DNA of 64,000 nucleotides from Haliotis asinina (lineage: Eukaryota > Mollusca > Gastropoda > Lepetellida > Haliotidae), in NCBI RefSeq assembly GCF_037392515.1, contig NC_090288.1, positions 19,872,969 through 19,936,968 on the forward strand. Reading direction: 5' to 3'. Position 1 is the stretch's first letter. Every line of letters begins with the position of its first letter. Shown piece by piece: positions 53,001 through 64,000 of this stretch. Position numbers and translations under genes: made by a program. Under the pieces are notes generated by a model. The model made no database searches and had not been told where the DNA came from. It saw only the letters and a program-made list of their open reading frames with translations.

Positions 53001-56000
53001 CCAGAAACCCCACGGAAAGACCTTTCAAATGAATCATAGATATTAAAAATCCAAAGATGGATAACGAAATTAGAACGAAAGCCTATTTCGCCGTCGAAAA
53101 GGAACTAACATGCGGCATTACATACGGACATGCCTAGCATCTTTGCTCAACGTTGCACATGCACATGCCGTACACCGCCAGAAGCGAAAGTCGCACCAGG
53201 CATGTAGACATTGTTAACCAAAGGATCCTGCGCTGATGGTGTTAGCGACGCACAGGACACGCGGCATGAAACGTAGAGGTATGCAGTCTGACATGCCAGT
53301 GCACATGGGCATGTTATACATCGTCTAGAACCCGATTTCCATGGGCTTTAATATGCACTAAAGATGTTAAGGGTCTTCGAAAGGAAAGAGAAATTATAAT
53401 TAGGTATTGTGGGGTCGACATACGTCGGCGGCGGAAGTCAAGCGGGGTAGAAAAGCGGCACTATATGCAGACGTTTGCAGTTATGCACAGCATTGCATAT
53501 GTGCATGTTATGCATCGCCAGAAACCCCACGGAAAGACCTTTCAAATGAATCATAGATATTAAAAATCCAAAGATGGATAACGAAATTAGAACGAAAGCC
53601 TATTTCGCCGTCGAAAAGGAACTAACATGCGGCATTACATACGGACATGCCTAGCATCTTTGCTCAACGTTGCACATGCACATGCCGTACACCGCCAGAA
53701 GCGAATTGAAATGCTCTTTCTAATGAATATAAGATATTAAAAGTTGCATCAGGCATGTAGATACTGTTAACCAAAGGATCCTGCGCTGATGGTGTTGGCG
53801 ACGCACAGGACACGCGGCATGACACGTAGACGTATGCAGCTTGACATGCCAGTGCACATGGGCATGTTATACATCGTCTTGAACCCGATTTCCATGGGCT
53901 TTCATATTCACTATAAATGCTAAGGAAAGAGAAATTATAATTAGGTATTGGCGGGGTCGACATACGTCGGCGGCGGAAGTCAAACGGGATAGAAAATCGG
54001 CACTATATGCAGACGTTTGCAGCTATGCACAGAATGGCTGATGTGCATGTTATGCATCGCTAGACACCACACGGAAAGACCTTTCAAATGAATCAGAGAT
54101 ATTAGAAATCCAAAGATGGATAACGAAATTAGAACAAAAGCCTATTTCCGCTACCGGCACCGTCGCGATAGAACTAACATGCGGCATTACATACGGACAT
54201 GCCTAGCATCTTTGCTCAACGTTGCACATGCACATGCCGTACACCGCCAGAAGCGAATTGAAATGCTCTTTCTAATGAATATAAGATATTAAAGGTCGCA
54301 TCAGGCATGTAGACATTATTAACCAAAGGATCCTGCGCAGATGGTGTTGGCGACGCACAGGACACTCGGCATGACACGTAGACGTTTGCAGCCTGACATG
54401 CCAGTGCACATGGGCATTTTATACATCGTGTTGAACCCGATTTCCATGGGCTTCAATATTCACTATAAATGTTAAGGAAAGAGAAATTATAATTAGGTAT
54501 TGTGGGGTCGACATACGTCGGCGGCGGAAGTCAAACGGGATAGAAAATCGGCACTATATGCAGACGTTTGCAGCTATGCACAGAATGGCAGATGTGCATG
54601 TTATGCATCGCTAGACACCACACGGAAAGACCTTTCAAATGAATCAGAGATATTAGAAATCCAAAGATGGATAACGAAATTAGAACGAAAGCCTATTTCC
54701 GCTACCGGCACCGTCGCGATAGAACTAACATGCGGCATTACATACGGACATGCCTAGCATCTTTGCTCAACGTTGCACATGCACATGCCGTACACCGCCA
54801 GAAGCGAATTGAAATGCTCTTTCTAATGAATATAAGATATTAAAAGTCGCATCAGGCATGTAGACATTGTTAACCAAAGGATCCTGCGCTGATGGTGTTG
54901 GCTACGCACAGGACACGCGGCATGACACGTAGACGTATGCAGCTTGACATGCCAGTGCACATGGGCATGTTATACATCGTCTTGAACCCGATTTCCATGG
55001 GCTTTAATATGCACTATAGATGTTAAGGGTCTTCGAAAGGAAAGAGAAATTATAATTAGGTATTGTGGGGTCGACATACGTCGGCGGCGCAATTCAAGCG
55101 GGGTAGAAAAGCGGCACTATATGCAGACGTTTGCAGCTATGCACAGAATGGCAGATGTGCATGTTATGCATCACCATACACCACACGGAAAGACATTTCA
55201 AATGAATCAAAGATATTAGAAATCCAAAAATGGATAACGAAATTAGAACGAAAACCTATTTCCGCTACCGCCACCGTCGCGATAGAACTAACATGCGGCA
55301 TTACATACGGACATGCCTAGCATCATTACTCAACGTCGCACATGCACATGCCGTACACCGCCAGAAGCGAATTGAAATGCTATTTCTAATGAATATAAGA
55401 TAATAAAAGTCGCACCAGGCATGTAGACATTGTTAACCAAAGGATCCTGCGCTGATGGTGTTAGCGACGCACAGGACACGCGGCATGACACGTAGAGGTA
55501 TGCAGTCTGACATGCCAGTGCACATGGGCATGTTATACATCGTCTTGAACCCGATTTCCATGGGCTTTAATATGCACTAAAGATGTTAAGGGTCTTCGAA
55601 AGGAAAGAGAAATTATAATTAGGTATTGTGGGGTCGACATACGTCGGCGGCGGAAGTCAAACGGGGTAGAAAAGCGGCACTATATGCAGACGTTTGCAGT
55701 TATGCACAGCATTGCATATGTGCATGTTATGCATCGCCAGAAACCCCACGGAAAGACCTTTCAAATGAATCATAGATATTAAAAATCCAAAGATGGATAA
55801 CGAAATTAGAACGAAAGCCTATTTCGCCGTCGAAAAGGAACTAACATGCGGCATTACATACGGACATGCCTAGCATCTTTGCTCAACGTTGCACATGCAC
55901 ATGCCGTACACCGCCAGAAGCGAATTGAAATGCTCTTTCTAATGAATATAAGATATTAAAAGTCGCATCAGGCATGTAGATACTGTTAACCAAAGGATCC

Positions 56001-59000
56001 TGCGCTGATGGTGTTGGCTACGCACAGGACACGCGGCATGGCACGTAGACGTTTGCAGCTTGACATGCCAGTGTACATGGGCATGTTATACATCGTCTTG
56101 AACCCGATTTCCATGGGCTTCAATATTCACTATAAATGTTAAGGAAAGAGAAATTATAACTAGGTATTGTGGGGTCGACATACGTCGGCGGCGGAAGTCA
56201 AACGGGATAGAAAATCGGCACTATATGCAGACGTTTGCAGCTATGCACAGAATGGCTGATGTGCATGTTATGCATCGCTAGACACCACACGGAAAGACCT
56301 TTCAAATGAATCAGAGATATTAGAAATCCAAAGATGGATAACGAAATTAGAACGAAAGCCTATTTCCGCTACCGGCACCGTCGCGATAGAACTAACATGC
56401 GGCATTACATACGGACATGCCTAGCATCTTTGCTCAACGTTGCACATGCACATGCCGTACACCGCCAGAAGCGAATTGAAATGCTATTTCTAATGAATAT
56501 AAGATATTAAAGGTCGCATCAGGCATGTAGACATTGTTAACCAAAGGATCCTGCGCTGATGGTGTTGGCTACGCACAGGACACGCGGCATGACACGTAGA
56601 CGTATGCAGCTTGACATGCCAGTGCACATGGGCATGTTATACATCGTCTTGAACCCGATTTCCATGGGCTTTAATATGCACTAAAGATGTTAAGGGTCTT
56701 CGAAAGGAAAGAGAAATTATAATTAGGTATTGTGGGGTCGACATACGTCGGCGGCGCAATTCAAGCGGGGTAGAAAAGCGGCACTATATGCAGACGTTTG
56801 CAGCTATGCACAGCATTGCAGGTATGCATGGTATGCATCGCCAGAAACCCCACGGAAAGACCTTTCAAATGAATCAGAGATATTAGAAATCCAAAGATGG
56901 ATAACGAAATTAGAACGAAAGCCTATTTCGCCGTCGTAACGGAACTAACATGCGGCATTACATACGGACATGCCTAGCATCTTTGCTCAACGTTGCACAT
57001 GCACATGCCGTACACCGCCAGAAGCGAATTGAAATGCTCTTTCTAATGCATATAAGATATTAAAAGTCGCATCAGGCATGTAGATACTGTTAACCAAAGG
57101 ATCCTGCGCTGATGGTGTTGGCGACGCACAGGACACGCGGCATGACACGTAGACGTATGCAGCTTGACATGCCAGTGCACATGGGCATGTTATACATCGT
57201 CTTGAACCCGATTTCCATGGGCTTTAATATGCACTAAAGATGTTGAGGGTCTTCGAAAGGAAAGAGAAATTATAATTAGGTATTGTGGGGTCGACATACG
57301 TCGGCGGCGGAAGTCAAGCGGGATAGAAAAGCGGCACTATATGCAGACGTTTGCAGTTATGCACAGCATTGCATATGTGCATGTTATGCATCGCCAGAAA
57401 CCCCACGGAAAGACCTTTCAAATGAATCATAGATATTAAAAATCCAAAGATGGATAACGAAATTAGAACGAAAGCCTATTTCGCCGTCGAAAAGGAACTA
57501 ACATGCGGCATTACATACGGACATGCCTAGCATCTTTGCTCAACGTTGCACATGCACATGCCGTACACCGCCAGAAGCGAATTGAAATGCTCTTTCTAAT
57601 GAATATAAGATATTAAAAGTCGCATCAGGCATGTAGATACTGTTAACCAAAGGATCCTGCGCTGATGGTGTTGGCTACGCACAGGACACGCGGCATGGCA
57701 CGTAGACGTTTGCAGCTTGACATGCCAGTGTACATGGGCATGTTATACATCGTCTTGAACCCGATTTCCATGGGCTTTAATATGCACTAAAGATGTTAAG
57801 GGTCTTCGAAAGGAAAGAGAAATTATAATTAGGTATTGTGGGGTCGACATACGTCGGCGGCGGAAGTCAAGCGGGGTAGAAAAGCGGCACTATATGCAGA
57901 CGTTTGCAGTTATGCACAGCATTGCATATGTGCATGTTATGCATCGCCAGAAACCCCACGGAAAGACCTTTCAAATGAATCATAGATATTAAAAATCCAA
58001 AGATGGATAACGAAATTAGAACGAAAGCCTATTTCGCCGTCGAAAAGGAACTAACATGCGGCATTACATACGGACATGCCTAGCATCTTTGCTCAACGTT
58101 GCACATGCACATGCCGTACACCGCCAGAAGCGAATTGAAATGCTCTTTCTAATGAATATAAGATATTAAAAGTCGCATCAGGCATGTAGATACTGTTAAC
58201 CAAAGGATCCTGCGCTGATGGTGTTGGCTACGCACAGGACACGCGGCATGGCACGTAGACGTTTGCAGCTTGACATGCCAGTGTACATGGGCATGTTATA
58301 CATCGTCTTGAACCCGATTTCCATGGGCTTCAATATTCACTATAAATGTTAAGGAAAGAGAAATTATAACTAGGTATTGGCGGGGTCGACATACGTCGGC
58401 GGCGGAAGTCAAACGGGATAGAAAATCGGCACTATATGCAGACGTTTGCAGCTATGCACAGAATGGCTGATGTGCATGTTATGCATCGCTAGACACCACA
58501 CGGAAAGACCTTTCAAATGAATCAGAGATATTAGAAATCCAAAGATGGATAACGAAATTAGAACGAAAGCCTATTTCCGCTACCGGCACCGTCGCGATAG
58601 AACTAACATGCGGCATTACATACGGACATGCCTAGCATCTTTGCTCAACGTTGCACATGCACATGCCGTACACCGCCAGAAGCGAATTGAAATGCTATTT
58701 CTAATGAATATAAGATATTAAAGGTCGCATCAGGCATGTAGACATTGTTAACCAAAGGATCCTGCGCTGATGGTGTTGGCTACGCACAGGACACGCGGCA
58801 TGACACGTAGACGTATGCAGCTTGACATGCCAGTGCACATGGGCATGTTATACATCGTCTTGAACCCGATTTCCATGGGCTTTAATATGCACTAAAGATG
58901 TTAAGGGTCTTCGAAAGGAAAGAGAAATTATAATTAGGTATTGTGGGGTCGACATACGTCGGCGGCGCAATTCAAGCGGGGTAGAAAAGCGGCACTATAT

Positions 59001-62000
59001 GCAGACGTTTGCAGCTATGCACAGCATTGCAGGTATGCATGGTATGCATCGCCAGAAACCCCACGGAAAGACCTTTCAAATGAATCAGAGATATTAGAAA
59101 TCCAAAGATGGATAACGAAATTAGAACGAAAGCCTATTTCGCCGTCGTAACGGAACTAACATGCGGCATTACATACGGACATGCCTAGCATCTTTGCTCA
59201 ACGTTGCACATGCACATGCCGTACACCGCCAGAAGCGAATTGAAATGCTCTTTCTAATGCATATAAGATATTAAAAGTCGCATCAGGCATGTAGATACTG
59301 TTAACCAAAGGATCCTGCGCTGATGGTGTTGGCGACGCACAGGACACGCGGCATGACACGTAGACGTATGCAGCTTGACATGCCAGTGCACATGGGCATG
59401 TTATACATCGTCTTGAACCCGATTTCCATGGGCTTTAATATGCACTAAAGATGTTAAGGGTCTTCGAAAGGAAAGAGAAATTATAATTAGGTATTGTGGG
59501 GTCGACATACGTCGGCGGCGGAAGTCAAGCGGGGTAGAAAAGCGGCACTATATGCAGACGTTTGCAGTTATGCACAGCATTGCATATGTGCATGTTATGC
59601 ATCGCCAGAAACCCCACGGAAAGACCTTTCAAATGAATCATAGATATTAAAAATCCAAAGATGGATAACGAAATTAGAACGAAAGCCTATTTCGCCGTCG
59701 AAAAGGAACTAACATGCGGCATTACATACGGACATGCCTAGCATCTTTGCTCAACGTTGCACATGCACATGCCGTACACCGCCAGAAGCGAATTGAAATG
59801 CTCTTTCTAATGAATATAAGATATTAAAAGTCGCATCAGGCATGTAGATACTGTTAACCAAAGGATCCTGCGCTGATGGTGTTGGCTACGCACAGGACAC
59901 GCGACATGGCACGTAGACGTTTGCAGCTTGACATGCCAGTGTACATGGGCATGTTATACATCGTCTTGAACCCGATTTCCATGGGCTTTCATATTCACTA
60001 TAAATGTTAAGGAAAGAGAAATTATAACTAGGTATTGGCGGGGTCGACATACGTCGGCGGCGGAAGTCAAACGGGGTAGAAAAGCGGCACTATATGCAGA
60101 CGTTTGCAGCTATGCACAGCATTGCAGGTATGCATGGTATGCATCGCCAGAAACCCCACGGAAAGACCTTTCAAATGAATCATAGATATTAAAAATCCAA
60201 AGATGGATAACGAAATTAGAACAAAAGCCTATTTCGCCGTCGTAACGGAACTAACATGCGGCATTACATACGGACATGCCTAGCATCTTTGCTCAACGTT
60301 GCACATGCACATGCCGTACACCGCCAGAAGCGAATTGAAATGCTCTTTCTATTGAATATAAGATATTAAAAGTCGCATCAGGCATGTAGAGACTGTTAAC
60401 CAAAGGATCCTGCGCTGATGGTGTTGGCGACGCACAGGACACGCGGCATGGCACGTAGACGTTTGCAGCTTGACATGCCAGTGTACATGGGCATGTTATA
60501 CATCGTCTTGAACCCGATTTCCATGGGCTTCAATATTCACTATAAATGTTAAGGAAAGAGAAATTATAATTAGGTATTGTGGGGTCGACATACGTCGGCG
60601 GCGGAAGTCAAACGGGATAGAAAAGCGGCACTATATGCAGACGTTTGCAGCTATGCACAGAATGGCTGATGTGCATGTTATGCATCGCTAGACACCACAC
60701 GGAAAGACCTTTCAAATGAATCAGAGATATTAGAAATCCAAAGATGGATAACGAAATTAGAACGAAAGCCTATTTCCGCTACCGGCACCGTCGCGATAGA
60801 ACTAACATGCGGCATTACATACGGACATGCCTAGCATCTTTGCTCAACGTTGCACATGCACATGCCGTACACCGCCAGAAGCGAATTGAAATGCTATTTC
60901 TAATGAATATAAGATATTAAAGGTCGCATCAGGCATGTAGACATTGTTAACCAAAGGATCCTGCGCTGATGGTGTTGGCTACGCACAGGACACGCGGCAT
61001 GACACGTAGACGTATGCAGCTTGACATGCCAGTGCACATGGGCATGTTATACATCGTCTTGAACCCGATTTCCATGGGCTTTAATATGCACTAAAGATGT
61101 TAAGGGTCTTCGAAAGGAAAGAGAAATTATAATTAGGTATTGTGGGGTCGACATACGTCGGCGGCGCAATTCAAGCGGGGTAGAAAAGCGGCACTATATG
61201 CAGACGTTTGCAGCTATGCACAGCATTGCAGGTATGCATGGTATGCATCGCCAGAAACCCCACGGAAAGACCTTTCAAATGAATCATAGATATTAAAAAT
61301 CCAAAGATGGATAACGAAATTAGAACGAAAGCCTATTTCGCCGTCGAAAAGGAACTAACATGCGGCATTAGATACGGACATGCCTAGCATCTTTGCTCAA
61401 CGTTGCACATGCACATGCCGTACACCGCCAGAAGCGAATTGAAATGCTCTTTCTAATGAATATAAGATATTAAAAGTCGCATCAGGCATGTAGATACTGT
61501 TAACCAAAGGATCCTGCGCTGATGGTGTTGGCTACGCACAGGACACGCGGCATGGCACGTAGACGTTTGCAGCTTGACATGCCAGTGTACATGGGCATGT
61601 TATACATCGTCTTGAACCCGATTTCCATGGGCTTTCATATTCACTATAAATGTTAAGGAAAGAGAAATTATAACTAGGTATTGGCGGGGTCGACATACGT
61701 CGGCGGCGGAAGTCAAACGGGGTAGAAAAGCGGCACTATATGCAGACGTTTGCAGCTATGCACAGCATTGCAGGTATGCATGGTATGCATCGCCAGAAAC
61801 CCCACGGAAAGACCTTTCAAATGAATCATAGATATTAAAAATCCAAAGATGGATAACGAAATTAGAACAAAAGCCTATTTCGCCGTCGTAACGGAACTAA
61901 CATGCGGCATTACATACGGACATGCCTAGCATCTTTGCTCAACGTTGCACATGCACATGCCGTACACCGCCAGAAGCGAATTGAAATGCTCTTTCTATTG

Positions 62001-64000
62001 AATATAAGATATTAAAAGTCGCATCAGGCATGTAGAGACTGTTAACCAAAGGATCCTGCGCTGATGGTGTTGGCGACGCACAGGACACGCGGCATGGCAC
62101 GTAGACGTTTGCAGCTTGACATGCCAGTGTACATGGGCATGTTATACATCGTCTTGAACCCGATTTCCATGGGCTTTCATATTCACTATAAATGTAAAGG
62201 AAAGAGAAATTATAATTAGGTATTGGCGGGGTCGACATACGTCGGCGGCGGAAGTCAAACGGGGTAGAAAAGCGGCACTATATGCAGACGTTTGCAGCTA
62301 TGCACAGCATTGCAGGTATGCATGGTATGCATCGCTAGACACCACACGGAAAGACCTTTCAAATGAATCAGAGATATTAGAAATCCAAAAATGGATAACG
62401 AAATTAGAACGAAAACCTATTTCCGCTACCGGCACCGTCGCGATAGAACTAACATGCGGCATTACATACGGACATGCCTAGCATCATTGCTCAACGTCGC
62501 ACATGCACATGCCGTACACCGCCAGAAGCGAATTGAAATGCTATTTCTAATGAATATAAGATAATAAAAGTCGCACCAGGCATGTAGACATTGTTAACCA
62601 AAGGATCCTGCGCTGATGGTGTTAGCGACGCACAGGACACGCGGCATGACACGTAGAGGTATGCAGTCTGACATGCCAGTGCACATGGGCATGTTATACA
62701 TCGTCTTGAACCCGATTTCCATGGGCTTTAATATGCACTAAAGATGTTAAGGGTCTTCGAAAGGAAAGAGAAATTATAATTAGGTATTGTGGGGTCGACA
62801 TACGTCGGCGGCGGAAGTCAAACGGGGTAGAAAAGCGGCACTATATGCAGACGTTTGCAGTTATGCACAGCATTGCATATGTGCATGTTATGCATCGCCA
62901 GAAACCCCACGGAAAGACCTTTCAAATGAATCATAGATATTAAAAATCCAAAGATGGATAACGAAATTAGAACGAAAGCCTATTTCGCCGTCGAAAAGGA
63001 ACTAACATGCGGCATTACATACGGACATGCCTAGCATCTTTGCTCAACGTTGCACATGCACATGCCGTACACCGCCAGAAGCGAATTGAAATGCTCTTTC
63101 TAATGAATATAAGATATTAAAAGTCGCATCAGGCATGTAGATACTGTTAACCAAAGGATCCTGCGCTGATGGTGTTGGCTACGCACAGGACACGCGGCAT
63201 GGCACGTAGACGTTTGCAGCTTGACATGCCAGTGTACATGGGCATGTTATACATCGTCTTGAACCCGATTTCCATGGGCTTTAATATGCACTAAAGATGT
63301 TAAGGGTCTTCGAAAGGAAAGAGAAATTATAATTAGGTATTGTGGGGTCGACATACGTCGGCGGCGGAAGTCAAGCGGGGTAGAAAAGCGGCACTATATG
63401 CAGACGTTTGCAGTTATGCACAGCATTGCATATGTGCATGTTATGCATCGCCAGAAACCCCACGGAAAGACCTTTCAAATGAATCATAGATATTAAAAAT
63501 CCAAAGATGGATAACGAAATTAGAACGAAAGCCTATTTCGCCGTCGAAAAGGAACTAACATGCGGCATTACATACGGACATGCCTAGCATCTTTGCTCAA
63601 CGTTGCACATGCACATGCCGTACACCGCCAGAAGCGAATTGAAATGCTCTTTCTAATGAATATAAGATATTAAAAGTCGCATCAGGCATGTAGATACTGT
63701 TAACCAAAGGATCCTGCGCTGATGGTGTTGGCTACGCACAGGACACGCGGCATGGCACGTAGACGTTTGCAGCTTGACATGCCAGTGTACATGGGCATGT
63801 TATACATCGTCTTGAACCCGATTTCCATGGGCTTCAATATTCACTATAAATGTTAAGGAAAGAGAAATTATAACTAGGTATTGTGGGGTCGACATACGTC
63901 GGCGGCGGAAGTCAAACGGGATAGAAAATCGGCACTATATGCAGACGTTTGCAGCTATGCACAGAATGGCTGATGTGCATGTTATGCATCGCTAGACACC
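44072..64000 (+). repeat. Long satellite array, 541-564-bp trimeric unit
   Basis: Anchoring on GTCGACATACGTCGG, unit starts fall at 44609, 45172, 45714, 46269, 46810, 47373 and so on to 63888: 35 complete units plus partial units at both ends. Most units are 541/542, 551, 553 or 563/564 bp; one is 517 (52897-53413, internal deletion) and one 555. Each unit contains three diverged ~180-bp monomers, recognisable by CGGCA(C/T) and a following CTTT(C/A)(A/T)AATG...GAT(A/G)TTAA block. Units are highly similar, as expected after homogenisation. The array continues beyond the window. Open frames of 69-104 codons inside it are artefacts. Confidence 0.97.

Noticed and set aside
44602..62238. Recurrent 69-104-codon frames in the satellite (both strands)
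   Set aside because: They repeat with the satellite period, change with its indels, lack domains and have no promoter. They are artefacts of a homogenised repeat.
44072..64000. CRISPR-like regular repeats
   Set aside because: Units of ~550 bp with no short repeat/unique spacer pattern, in a eukaryotic context.

Overview
The window looks like nuclear DNA of a marine gastropod, most probably an abalone (Haliotis). The reason is two copies (12336-12606 and, inverted, 17760-18027) of a short interspersed repeat that I remember as very abundant in abalone DNA. That is recall, not a search result. No intact host protein gene was recognised; the window is mostly AT-rich non-coding DNA, transposons and a satellite.

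Layout. 1-17.3 kb: AT-rich DNA with a tRNA-derived SINE relic, a 680-bp hAT-type non-autonomous element with a perfect 8-bp target duplication (5556-6235), an internally deleted mariner (9806-10771), a degenerate dispersed/tandem repeat (10856-12320) and small inverted repeats. 17.3-19.8 kb: an inverted-repeat element. 19764-37714: a Maverick/Polinton, a virus-like self-synthesising transposon of 17,951 bp, inserted into the right arm of that inverted-repeat element and flanked by a perfect 6-bp duplication (AACGGA). 37.7-44 kb: more repeats, a non-LTR retrotransposon tail, and an SGNH-hydrolase-like gene broken by a second mariner. 44.07 kb to the window end: about 20 kb of tandem satellite with a unit of 541-564 bp, itself a trimer of diverged ~180-bp monomers.

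The Polinton carries most of the coding content. From left to right: two divergent small zinc-ribbon genes; a long minus-strand block with adenain-like protease, major capsid fragment, minor capsid protein, small membrane protein, chromodomain integrase, a probably spliced structural gene, a small basic virion-like protein, a basic core-like protein, packaging ATPase, a chimeric Lys/Thr/Pro-rich ORF holding a piece of PolB, a 44-residue membrane peptide, a CARD (death-fold) gene and the protein-primed PolB; then a plus-strand zinc-knuckle gene. Integrase, PolB, protease and ATPase are the replication/integration/packaging set of the family; the capsid genes imply a former virion stage. This copy is dead: PolB has three nonsense codons and two frameshifts, the major capsid lacks its N-terminal part, and the minor capsid, CARD and small basic genes each carry one break.

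Most striking: (1) three terminal genes end, 21-22 nt after their stop codons, in stem-loops matching the metazoan replication-dependent histone mRNA 3' stem-loop; (2) a captured CARD gene with its own promoter; (3) terminal repeats packed with host promoter motifs (CRE, E-box, RFX X-box, TCTCGCGAGA, YY1) and internal promoters sharing a TGACGTCA-plus-TATA layout; (4) the trimeric satellite with two independent length switches.
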